From: DATAES01 sp963721305
GTDB lineage: Bacteria; Actinomycetota; Acidimicrobiia; Acidimicrobiales; JACDCH01
Direction: 5' to 3'
Assembly (NCBI GenBank): GCA_963721305.1
Contig: CAVRIR010000005.1
Location: 558,001-622,000 of the forward strand
DNA: 64,000 nucleotides
Shown here: piece after piece, positions 19,603 to 28,198 of the stretch
Layout of the letters: the number at the start of each line of letters is the position of its first letter
How positions within the stretch are numbered: the stretch's first letter is position 1
The notes under the pieces: model-generated
Told to the model about the DNA's origin: nothing
Databases searched by the model: none
What the model saw: only the letters and a program-made list of their open reading frames with translations
Made by a program: the position numbers and the translations under genes

Positions 19603-20121
19603 ATGATGACGGCGATGGACGTCGAGACCGGCGTCGGCGGGGAGCTCGCTGAAGCGCATCGTGACCACTACCGCTCGCTGGTCCGGCTCGCATCGCTGCT
19701 CGTCGACGACATCGCAAGCTGCGAAGAGATCGTCCAGGACGCCTTCGTGTGCGTGTTCGGCGCCCGCCGGCAGGTACGCGAGCCCGACAAGCTGCTCGCG
19801 TACTTGCGCAGCGCGGTGCTCAACGGCGCGCGGTCGCACCTACGCAGACGCGCCGTCCGCGACCGGCCCCGTCCCTTGCACGCGGTCGACGACACCGCAT
19901 CGGCCGAGACGCATGCGCTGGCGGCCGACGAGCAGCAGGCGATGCTCGACGCGTTGCGCTCGCTCCCGGATCGCCAGCGTGACGTGCTCGTGCTCCGTTT
20001 CTATGCCGGCGCCTCGGAGGCCGAGATCGCCGAGACGCTCGGCATCGCGACGGGCACGGTCAAGACGCACATGCGGCGCGGCCTCGAGACGCTCGCACGA
20101 TTGGTGGAGGATCGACGATGA
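19603..20121 (+). CDS. ECF-type sigma-70 factor
   Basis: About 172 residues. Region 2 is seen in HRDHYRSLVRLASLLVDD...EEIVQDAFVCVFGARR, region 4 in LRSLPDRQRDVLVLRFYAGA and the helix-turn-helix SEAEIAETLGIATGTVKTHM. This is the SigE-like family common in actinobacteria. Candidate starts GTG 19600, ATG 19603 and ATG 19606 follow a weak GGGG ribosome-binding site. Its TGA overlaps the ATG of the next gene (ATGA), whose product is a single-pass membrane protein and probably its anti-sigma partner. Confidence 0.9.
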   Translation: MMTAMDVETGVGGELAEAHRDHYRSLVRLASLLVDDIASCEEIVQDAFVCVFGARRQVREPDKLLAYLRSAVLNGARSHLRRRAVRDRPRPLHAVDDTASAETHALAADEQQAMLDALRSLPDRQRDVLVLRFYAGASEAEIAETLGIATGTVKTHMRRGLETLARLVEDRR

Positions 20122-20993
20122 GCGACCACGACGTCGAACCCCGGCTCTCGGACGCGCTCGCTGCTCGAGCGAGCACTGTCGAACCGTCGGACCGCACTTC
20201 GCTCGAGCACATCGAGCAACGGGTCGCGGCGAAACAGAGGACACTGACGAACCGGCACCGCCTGCTCATCGTTCTCGGTGCCGCGGCGGCGATCGCCGTC
20301 GTCGTCGCTGCGCTCGCGGTGTTGCGCGACAACGACAAGCAGTCCGTCAGCGTGGTGCCGGCGGCGGCGGCGTCCTCGCGCGAGTCGACGACGACCACCG
20401 AGCCCACGACGATCTCGACGACGACAAGCACGACCACCTCGACGACGACGCTGCCCGCGGTCGTTCCGCACGTGTGGCCAATCGACTCGTCCACTTTCTC
20501 GACACCACAGGACGCCGCGAGCAGCTTCGCCGTCGATTACCTCGGGATGACGAACGCGACCGTCGCCGGCGAGAACATGACCGCCGTCGGCGTCAGCACG
20601 GTTGACGTCCTTCCCAACCAGGGGGCGTCGGCGCGGACGCACGTCGATGTCGCACAGAGCAGCGACGGCAGCTGGGTCGTGACGGGAGCCGCCGCCGACG
20701 ACATCGTCGTCGAGGCGCCGAAGCCACACGATCCGGTCACACAACTGATCACTGTGTCGGGACAGGGAACCGCGTTCGAAGCACAACTCGGAGTCCAGCT
20801 CCGTCCGCTCGGGTCGAAGAAGGTGATCGCAACCGGCACCGCGATGGCAGGCTCGAACGGCGAGATGGGACCGTTCACGACGACGATCGGTCCGCCGTCC
20901 ACTGATCAGCCCGTCGTGCTGTTGGTGTTCGAGTCGGACGCGAGCGGTGCCGGAGAGATGACCTACGCAACCGTCGTGCTGCTGGGCGCCTGA
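20118..20993 (+). CDS. single-pass membrane protein, probable anti-sigma partner with Gmad2-like outer domain
   Basis: 291 residues. Residues 1-45 form a charged cytoplasmic helix region (LEHIEQRVAAKQRTLTNRHR), 47-69 a membrane segment, then a Thr/Ser-rich linker (STTTSTTTSTTT) and an outer domain. The last 85 residues (LITVSGQGTAFEAQLGVQL..., ATGTAMAG...GPFTTTI) resemble the Gmad2 immunoglobulin-like domain found in spore-germination and cell-surface proteins. The four-base overlap with the ECF sigma gene and the topology suggest it holds the sigma factor until an outside signal arrives; no HxxxCxxC zinc anti-sigma motif is present, so this role is inferred from position. Confidence 0.75.
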   Translation: MSDHDVEPRLSDALAARASTVEPSDRTSLEHIEQRVAAKQRTLTNRHRLLIVLGAAAAIAVVVAALAVLRDNDKQSVSVVPAAAASSRESTTTTEPTTISTTTSTTTSTTTLPAVVPHVWPIDSSTFSTPQDAASSFAVDYLGMTNATVAGENMTAVGVSTVDVLPNQGASARTHVDVAQSSDGSWVVTGAAADDIVVEAPKPHDPVTQLITVSGQGTAFEAQLGVQLRPLGSKKVIATGTAMAGSNGEMGPFTTTIGPPSTDQPVVLLVFESDASGAGEMTYATVVLLGA

Positions 20994-21080
20994 CGGCTCC
21001 TGTCGGCTTGGCAAGCACGACCGGCTGTGCTTCACTGCTCCGACTGGGTGAGGCGGGGGCCTCGTACACAAGGTGGGGAC

Positions 21081-21398
21081 TTGGGCGAGAAGGGAAATGT
21101 CGAAACCGTCGCGGCACAGGCGCCTGCGCGCAGTGCGGTCACGGGCCTCGGCCTCGGTGACACGATCAAGCCGGGCGCGGCGCCGCCGCCGTCGGGCGGG
21201 ATCGCCGGCATCGCGGACCAGGCCACAAGCGCAACCGGCGGCGGGTCGGGCGGCAGCGGTGGCGGGGGTGCAGGCGACAGCATCCTCGGCGCGGCCGTCG
21301 ACCAGGTGTCGGACACCGTCAGCAACGCCGGCGGCGAGATCCTTGGTGGATTCGTCGGCGGCGAACGCAAAGGCAACGACGAAGACGACGACGAGTAG
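21081..21398 (+). CDS. Gly-rich small protein with acidic C-terminal tail
   Basis: About 105 residues from TTG 21081, preceded by AAGGTGGGGAC. After a short N-terminus (MGEKGNVETVAAQAPAR) it is low in complexity: Pro/Gly/Ala then a GGGSGGSGGGG stretch, a short amphipathic segment (ILGAAVDQVSDTVSNAGGEI) and a strongly acidic end RKGNDEDDDE. No membrane segment or known domain. It ends five bases before the predicted amidoligase gene, so the two are almost certainly co-translated. It could be a substrate or tag for that enzyme, or simply an unstructured accessory protein. Confidence 0.6.
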   Translation: MGEKGNVETVAAQAPARSAVTGLGLGDTIKPGAAPPPSGGIAGIADQATSATGGGSGGSGGGGAGDSILGAAVDQVSDTVSNAGGEILGGFVGGERKGNDEDDDE

Positions 21399-21403
21399 CG
21401 GCG

Positions 21404-23524
21404 ATGTCTCGTCGCACTGCCGGCGAGCCGCTGACACTCGGACGCGGCGACGCCCGGCGCATCTTCGGTCTCGAGCACGAGTACCGCGTGCTCGAGGACG
21501 CGCGCCAGATCGATTTCCGGGCAGTCCTGCACGACCTGCGTGCGGAGGGCCTTCGCCTCGACCCCACTGACCCCAACGCGTACCGATGCGCGTGGGGAGG
21601 CCTGCTGACTGCGGACGGCCCCGAAGCAGAGGTGGCGATCGCACCGGTTCCGCTCGTCGCGGGGTGCACACATGAGGTCGAACGTCGAGCGGTCGAGGCA
21701 CACGGACAGCTCGCGCGCCTTCTTCCGGAAAGGTTCCGACTCGATGGCTACTCGACGCATCTGAACGTCGAGCTCGACGAGCGGAGTGTGGTCAAGGCGG
21801 CGCGGCTGTTCTCGGTGCACTACTCGCCGGCGATGATGCTATTGCTCGACAAGGCGACATCGCCCGGCCTGTTGGTGCGCCCGCGCTCGTCGCGCCTGGA
21901 GATCGGCGGCGAGCACAGCACCGGCGCACACCTTCGCGCCGCCACGACGTTCGCGACCGCGGGCGCGCTCGCGTGCGGTAGCGCGGCGCGATCCCGTCGC
22001 GCCCGCCCTCAGCTCCCGACGGCCGTCCGGGGAGAGATTCGACCCGCCAAGATCAGGACCGGCTGGTACGTCGACCGCAGCGCGTTCGGCGATGACCTCT
22101 ATCAGCACGCCCGTGCAACGGTGCTGCACGATCGGCGCGGCCACCGGCGCACTGCGGAAGAGCAACTGATCGAGACGTGGCAGCTCACTCGGCCCTTTGC
22201 CGCGGATGTGTTCGACGCCACGGAGTTGGATCTCGTCGATCGCATCGTCGACGGACGCGCGCCGCTTCCCGTCGAGGATGCGCGCTTCGACGAACCCGTT
22301 GTCGATGCACGAATGCACGACGCGGAACCTTCACCGTTCGAGCGCGTGAACCGGACGATCCGGCGCCCGGGCTTCGCCATCGAGCCGCGCAGCATCGCCT
22401 GGAACGCCGTCGTGTTCGACATCCGGGTCGAGCAGGGCGAACGGCGCGCTGTCGCGTGCATACCCCGACGTGTGCTCCACGACTTCTTCGACGACCTCGA
22501 CGCAGGACGGCTCGACACGACGATCGTCGCCTTCCTCGCGTCGCCACCCGCCGATCGGATGCTCGTCGATTCCACGCAGGCGGACGAGCCGCGCCTGTTC
22601 GACGGCATCGGCCGCGCCGACGCGATCGTGCCGCCCGAGCATGGCGGGCGCGGGCTCGCTCGCCTGGGTGGCGGCGGTGGGACGCCCGCCGACAGCAGAC
22701 GCGACAAGCACAGGCGTCGTCCCCCTCGGCACGGCCGGCTCCTCATCGGCGCGGCCGTCGCGGTGGCCGCAGTCGCCATCGCAGGCGTCGCGGTCGCCGC
22801 CCGCTCGAACACGCACGACACGCAAACCGTCTCCGCGGCGACGGTCACGACCGTTCCGATTGCGCAGCAACCGAACGCACCAGAGCAGAGCACCAGCGAG
22901 AGCGACAGTGGGCCGCTCACGGTGGATCCGTGCAGCCTGCTGTCCGACGGCGACGTCGAAGCCTTCGCCGAGACGATGGCCGGCACGTACCGGCCACAAC
23001 CACCTCTCGTCGCGAGTCCGACCGGCGTCACCAACCAACCCGTTGACCCGGCAAAGAAGCGCTTCTGCACGTGGCACTTCCAGGAGCTCAAGGCCGACGG
23101 CTCGACTGGAGACGGGGATGTCGACATCGTCGTGGAGAAGGTCGACAAACGGCACCTCGACTCGGCCTGCCGACTGGTTCCAGCCAACGGGCCCCCGCGC
23201 GTGTTCGACGGTGTCGGCGATCACGCGGAGGCAACACCGGACACGGGTTGCGTCGTGGTCGGCGATGTCAAGGTCAACATCCTCTACGGCGGCCTGACCG
23301 AGGACGCTCCGAGCGACAGTGGCGTCATCGCACACGTGTTGGCGGTGATCGCGGCCGAGCTCGGTAGTACCGCTCCGCCGCCATCGACGACGCCCGACAC
23401 CGATCCAGCGCCGCCGGTTTCCCCGACGGCGACCACCGTCGTCCGCACCAAGCCGAGCGACGGCGGCAGCACCGGCAGCGGGGGCGGGATCGCGCCCCTT
23501 TCGACGCCCGTCGGCGAGGGCTGA
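21404..23524 (+). CDS. predicted glutamine-synthetase-fold amidoligase fused to membrane anchor and outer domain
   Basis: 706 residues in one frame. Residues 15-420 show the spaced acidic motifs of the carboxylate-amine ligase superfamily (GCS2, Pup ligase/Dop, COOH-NH2 ligases): RIFGLEHEYRVL near 18-30, ADGPEAEVAIAP near 71-82, STHLNVELD near 117-125 and SSRLEIGGEHSTG near 162-174. Residues 425-445 are very basic, 446-466 are a membrane segment, and a Thr/Ser-rich linker leads to an outer domain with DPCSLLSDGDVEAF and RFCTWHFQEL, resembling DUF3558-type lipoprotein domains. ATP-dependent ligation of a carboxylate to an amine is inferred from the motifs only. A cytoplasmic ligase on a sensor-like membrane protein is unusual. 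Confidence 0.5.
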   Translation: MSRRTAGEPLTLGRGDARRIFGLEHEYRVLEDARQIDFRAVLHDLRAEGLRLDPTDPNAYRCAWGGLLTADGPEAEVAIAPVPLVAGCTHEVERRAVEAHGQLARLLPERFRLDGYSTHLNVELDERSVVKAARLFSVHYSPAMMLLLDKATSPGLLVRPRSSRLEIGGEHSTGAHLRAATTFATAGALACGSAARSRRARPQLPTAVRGEIRPAKIRTGWYVDRSAFGDDLYQHARATVLHDRRGHRRTAEEQLIETWQLTRPFAADVFDATELDLVDRIVDGRAPLPVEDARFDEPVVDARMHDAEPSPFERVNRTIRRPGFAIEPRSIAWNAVVFDIRVEQGERRAVACIPRRVLHDFFDDLDAGRLDTTIVAFLASPPADRMLVDSTQADEPRLFDGIGRADAIVPPEHGGRGLARLGGGGGTPADSRRDKHRRRPPRHGRLLIGAAVAVAAVAIAGVAVAARSNTHDTQTVSAATVTTVPIAQQPNAPEQSTSESDSGPLTVDPCSLLSDGDVEAFAETMAGTYRPQPPLVASPTGVTNQPVDPAKKRFCTWHFQELKADGSTGDGDVDIVVEKVDKRHLDSACRLVPANGPPRVFDGVGDHAEATPDTGCVVVGDVKVNILYGGLTEDAPSDSGVIAHVLAVIAAELGSTAPPPSTTPDTDPAPPVSPTATTVVRTKPSDGGSTGSGGGIAPLSTPVGEG

Positions 23525-23531
23525 CCATCGG

Positions 23532-23577
23532 TCTGACGTCGGACTCCGGATATCCGGGGCAGGTGACGCCAGAACGG
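23532..23577. repeat. dispersed palindromic repeat B, copy 1
   Basis: Eight bases after the amidoligase stop codon. Outer arms TCTGACGTC and TGACGCCAGA flank a perfect 12-base palindrome CCGGATATCCGG at 23546-23557. The same layout occurs at 25297-25350. It is probably a terminator-like structural element; the next gene on this strand starts 18 bases later. Confidence 0.65.
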
Positions 23578-23595
23578 TCGGTAACGTGCGCCGGC

Positions 23596-24231
23596 GTGGC
23601 CGTCCTGCGACTCGCTCCGGCGCGCACGACGGTCGCCCGACTCCCCCGCTTGATCCTCGGACTCCTCCTGTGCGGTGTCGGGATCTCTCTGATGATCGCG
23701 GCCGATCTCGGCCTCGCACCGTGGGATGTGCTGCACCAAGGGATCTCCGAGCACACGGGCATCCCGATCGGCACGGTGTCCATCCTCGTCGGCTTCGTGC
23801 TGCTGCTCGCGTGGATCCCGCTGCACGAGAAGTACGGCGTGGGGACGTTGTGCAACGTGATCCTCATCGGCCTGACCATCGACGTCGTGTTGCCGCTGCT
23901 GCCGGACAACGCGCCGCTCGGTGTTCGCGTGGTGATGCTCGTCGTCGGCACGTTCCTGTTCGGACCGGGCTCCGGGTTCTACATCGGCGTGCAACTCGGC
24001 GCCGGCCCTCGCGACGGACTCATGACCGCCATCGCCAACCGCGGGCACCCGGTGTGGCTCGTGCGCACGGTCATCGAGCTCACCGTTCTGGCGATCGGCT
24101 TCGCTCTCGGTGGCAGCGTGGGGCTCGGCACCATCCTGTTCGCCGCGACCATCGGCCCGAACGTGCACTTCTGGCTCAGCCGCCTCTCGCTGGCACATCC
24201 CGAACCACGAACGGTCATCGGAGCGGAGTAG
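23596..24231 (+). CDS. YczE/YitT-type integral membrane protein
   Basis: About 211 residues from GTG 23596, chosen because earlier starts would fall inside repeat B. Five or six membrane segments are visible (LILGLLLCGVGISLMIAADL, TVSILVGFVLLLAWIPLH, TLCNVILIGLTIDVVLPLL and others). The sequence ADLGLAPWDVLHQGI and GPGSGFYIGVQLGAGPRDG are typical of the YczE/YyaS family, whose transport role is not established. It is convergent with mtnA and overlaps it by 17 bases. Confidence 0.85.
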   Translation: MAVLRLAPARTTVARLPRLILGLLLCGVGISLMIAADLGLAPWDVLHQGISEHTGIPIGTVSILVGFVLLLAWIPLHEKYGVGTLCNVILIGLTIDVVLPLLPDNAPLGVRVVMLVVGTFLFGPGSGFYIGVQLGAGPRDGLMTAIANRGHPVWLVRTVIELTVLAIGFALGGSVGLGTILFAATIGPNVHFWLSRLSLAHPEPRTVIGAE

Positions 24232-25156
24232 CCGACACTCCCTCCTCGGTGATGTACGCGGTGACGAGTTGTGCGGGGGTCACGTCGAAGGCGCGGTTGT
24301 CGACACGCACGCCGGGAGGCAGCTCACCGAGCTCGTCGGCGTCGCGCCGTTCGATGGGGATGTCGGCACCGGACGCGCAGGCCGGATCGAAGGTCGAGCG
24401 AGGTGCGGCCACGTAGAACGGCACGCCGTGGTGGTGCGCGGCAACGGCGACCGCGTACGTCCCGACCTTGTTGGCCACGTCGCCGTTCTCGGCGATCCGG
24501 TCGGCGCCCACCACGACGAGATCGACTTCGCCATCCGCCATCAACGCGGCCGCCAAGCCGTCGACCACGACCGTGCAAGGGATCCCTAGTCGTTCGAGCT
24601 CCCAGGCAGTGAGCCGCGCGCCCTGGCGCACGGGACGGGTTTCGTCGACCCACACGTTCGGCGAGCGGCCCGCGTCGTGGGCGGCCCGGATCACGCCGAT
24701 CGCGGTGCCGTACTCCACGCACGCCAGTCCGCCTGCGTTGCAGTGGGTCAGGACGCGAGCGTCTTGCGGGACAACGTCGAGTCCGTTGGCGCCGATGGCC
24801 CGGTTGGTGACGACGTCTTCATCGGCAACTCGTTGCGCCTCGGCAACAGGATCGGCGGACGAGAGCACACGACGAACGCCCCACGCCAAGTTGGTCGCCG
24901 TCGGGCGGGTGGCGATGAGCTTGTCCGCGGCCGCGTCGAGGTCCTCTCCGCGCACGGACGCGAGCGCGATTCCCATCGCACCCGCGGCGCCGAGTGCGGG
25001 CGCGCCGCGCACGCCGAGCGTGACGATGAGCTCGCACAGCTCGTCGACCGTGGTCGCCTCGACGATCGCGAGCTCGCCGGGCAGGCGTCGTTGGTCGATG
25101 ACGCAGATGCGATCGCCGGCCCACTCGATGGTGCGGGGGATCACCTCGTGCCCCAT
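24215..25156 (-). CDS. mtnA: S-methyl-5-thioribose-1-phosphate isomerase
   Basis: 313 residues from ATG 25156 (MGHEVIPRTIEWAGDRI). Catalytic Cys in LTHCNAGGLACVEYGTA and Asp in VVGADRIAENGDVANKVGTY match MtnA, which isomerises MTR-1-P to MTRu-1-P in methionine salvage. RGAPALGAAGAMG is also typical. Family overlap with eIF2B-like proteins exists, but these motifs support MtnA. It lies downstream of ahcY on the same strand, so two SAM-recycling activities are neighbours. Confidence 0.93.
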   Translation of the reverse strand: MGHEVIPRTIEWAGDRICVIDQRRLPGELAIVEATTVDELCELIVTLGVRGAPALGAAGAMGIALASVRGEDLDAAADKLIATRPTATNLAWGVRRVLSSADPVAEAQRVADEDVVTNRAIGANGLDVVPQDARVLTHCNAGGLACVEYGTAIGVIRAAHDAGRSPNVWVDETRPVRQGARLTAWELERLGIPCTVVVDGLAAALMADGEVDLVVVGADRIAENGDVANKVGTYAVAVAAHHHGVPFYVAAPRSTFDPACASGADIPIERRDADELGELPPGVRVDNRAFDVTPAQLVTAYITEEGVSATPLR

Positions 25157-25246
25157 GTGACAACGCGCGCAGCGATTCGATCGTCCGCTGCTTGCAGGTG
25201 CGCACGGATGGCCACGACGCCATCGTGTCCATCCACCCCGCCGCGC

Positions 25247-25265
25247 CGGTCGGATCGTCCGACCG
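25247..25265. other. short hairpin between ahcY and mtnA
   Basis: Perfect eight-base arms CGGTCGGA and TCCGACCG around a TCG loop, in the 201-base gap upstream of the mtnA start. It could be an operator or an mRNA hairpin in the mtnA leader. Confidence 0.4.
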
Positions 25266-25296
25266 GTCGACATTGGCGTACGTCCAGCTCACTCCC

Positions 25297-25350
25297 GCAT
25301 TCTGGCGTCGATCGCGGCGGATATCCGCCGGATCTGACGCCAGAATGGCG
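25297..25350. repeat. dispersed palindromic repeat B, copy 2
   Basis: Eight bases beyond the ahcY stop. Outer arms ATTCTGGCGTC (25299-25309) and GACGCCAGAAT (25336-25346) pair perfectly; the centre CGGCGGATATCCGCCG (25315-25330) is a perfect 16-base palindrome. The whole element can form one long stem or two nested ones. Same layout and same distance to a stop codon as copy 1. Confidence 0.7.
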
Positions 25351-25357
25351 GAGGCGA

Positions 25358-26767
<1,410 letters not shown>

Positions 26768-26805
26768 GATGCTCCTCCACGAAGGCGTGAATGATGTGCG
26801 TTCGT

Positions 26806-26839
26806 GGGCTGGGACCAACTGGTCCGCTCATGACAGCCC
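26806..26839 (-). promoter_or_regulatory. nested inverted repeats in the ahcY leader
   Basis: Outer arms GGGCTG and CAGCCC enclose an inner GGACCA-AC-TGGTCC hairpin, about 40-70 bases before the ahcY start. The position and structure suggest an mRNA element or operator. It does not fit the SAH or SAM riboswitch consensus that I know, so it is left unnamed. Confidence 0.45.
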
Positions 26840-26926
26840 GACGCCACCACCTTACCGGGCTCGTGAGGGCCGGGCGTGCCGGGGGCGAGGCTCGGGGACG
26901 GACGGTTCCCTTCCGGGACGAAACGA

Positions 26927-27958
26927 CTACCGAGCCATCGCCGCCTTGATGTCTTCGAGGACGGGGATCGGGCCGGGATCGACGCCTTCCTGCGCGGCGC
27001 GTTCGAGGCTGGTCACCGAACCGAAGAACATCAGGTCGAGGAGTTGGGCGAGCGGGCCGTCACCTTGGGCGCGCACCTCTTCGATGCCGGCGACGACCTC
27101 GTCGGTCCACTTGCGGATCAGGTCGAAGCGTCGCATCAACTGCGGATGTTCCTGATCGTGTCGCAGCAGGACGAGCGTGAAGACCTGGCGGGTGACGTCG
27201 CCCAGCTGGCCCCAGCCGGTGATCTCGTTGTGGGTGAGCTCGGGCACCGTCGCGATGAACGCCGGCGACTTCGCGTTCTCGTTGAACTCGGTCTTCCACC
27301 GCAGCGCGGCCGTCGTACCGAGGCTGGCGCCGCCGTAGACGAGCGGCATCGTGCGACCGATGCGCCGCGCCAGCGTCTCGGCCGCGTTGCCGCTCACCGA
27401 GAGCTGGTCACGCCGCCGGCGAAGCTGCTCGACAGCGAGGTCGATCCACTCGCGGGCGCCGGGGAACAAGCCGACGTGTTCGAGCGCGAGCAGCGTCGGG
27501 ATCGCCATCGCGCCGAGGCCGGCCCGCGGCATCTGGATGCCGTCGGGCAAGCCGATCATCGTCGCGTCCCAGGACTCGCCGAGCTTCGCCAGCTCTCCCC
27601 CGCCACTGACGACGACCATGCGCGCGCCGGCCAACGCCGCCGTCTGCGCCGCCTCGACCGTCTCCTCGGTGCCACCCGAGAAGGACAACGCGATGCACAG
27701 CGTCGTCGGGCCCGCGAAGCTCGGCGGCTCGTAGCTCTTGCACACGACGACCGGGGTCGCCATGAACGGACCGGCGACCGAGATCAGCACATCGCCGACG
27801 ATGCCGCTGCCGCCCATGCCGAGCACGACCACGTTCTCGATCTCGTCGTGCGCGGGGAGACGGGAGAAGTCGAGCGGCTGCGCGGCCGCCTGCTCGACCT
27901 GCTCGGGAAACGCCATCGTGGCGTCCCACATCCCAACGGTGTCGAGTCGTTCGCTCAC
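26927..27958 (-). CDS. bifunctional phosphoglucose/phosphomannose isomerase family protein
   Basis: 343 residues with two SIS domains. VVVLGMGGSGIVGDVL, ALSFSGGTEETVEAA and the later LVYGGASLGTTAALRWKTEFNENAK and TVPELTHNEITGW with a conserved Glu/His pair match the archaeal/actinobacterial PGI/PMI family (TIGR02128-like). It interconverts fructose-6-P with glucose-6-P and/or mannose-6-P, feeding the phosphomannomutase encoded two genes downstream. Overlaps the Trm112 gene by four bases at its start, so it is translationally coupled. Confidence 0.9.
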   Translation of the reverse strand: MSERLDTVGMWDATMAFPEQVEQAAAQPLDFSRLPAHDEIENVVVLGMGGSGIVGDVLISVAGPFMATPVVVCKSYEPPSFAGPTTLCIALSFSGGTEETVEAAQTAALAGARMVVVSGGGELAKLGESWDATMIGLPDGIQMPRAGLGAMAIPTLLALEHVGLFPGAREWIDLAVEQLRRRRDQLSVSGNAAETLARRIGRTMPLVYGGASLGTTAALRWKTEFNENAKSPAFIATVPELTHNEITGWGQLGDVTRQVFTLVLLRHDQEHPQLMRRFDLIRKWTDEVVAGIEEVRAQGDGPLAQLLDLMFFGSVTSLERAAQEGVDPGPIPVLEDIKAAMAR

Positions 27959-28194
27959 GAGTTCTCGAACGTCGGCTTGATGCCCTCGGCTTCGGCCTTG
28001 GCGAGCAACCGCTCGGCCTCGGCGTCGTCGACCGTCTCGGCTTCATCGATCAACATGATCGGGATGTCGTCTTTGATCGCGTACTTGCGCTTGAGGCGCG
28101 GGTTGTAAAGGACGTCTTCGCTCTGGAAGTACAGGAGCGGACCCTTGTCCTCCGGGCACGCAAGGATGTCGAGCAGCTGGGGATCGAGCGCCAT
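27955..28194 (-). CDS. Trm112-family small protein
   Basis: 79 residues. LLDILACPEDKGPLLYFQSE and the LKRKYAIKDDIPIMLIDEA segment are the UPF0434/Trm112 signature, although only one of the usual four zinc cysteines remains. It sits between the phosphomannomutase fusion gene (four-base gap) and the isomerase (ATGA overlap), an arrangement also found in mycobacteria. Trm112 proteins activate methyltransferases in eukaryotes; the bacterial role is unclear. Confidence 0.88.
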   Translation of the reverse strand: MALDPQLLDILACPEDKGPLLYFQSEDVLYNPRLKRKYAIKDDIPIMLIDEAETVDDAEAERLLAKAEAEGIKPTFENS

Positions 28195-28198
28195 CTCC

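Noticed and set aside
26768..26926. SAM-IV or SAH riboswitch before ahcY
   Set aside because: A short GTCATGAGCG match to SAM-IV exists, but the following conserved core and the P1 stem could not be found. Kept only as an unnamed structured leader.
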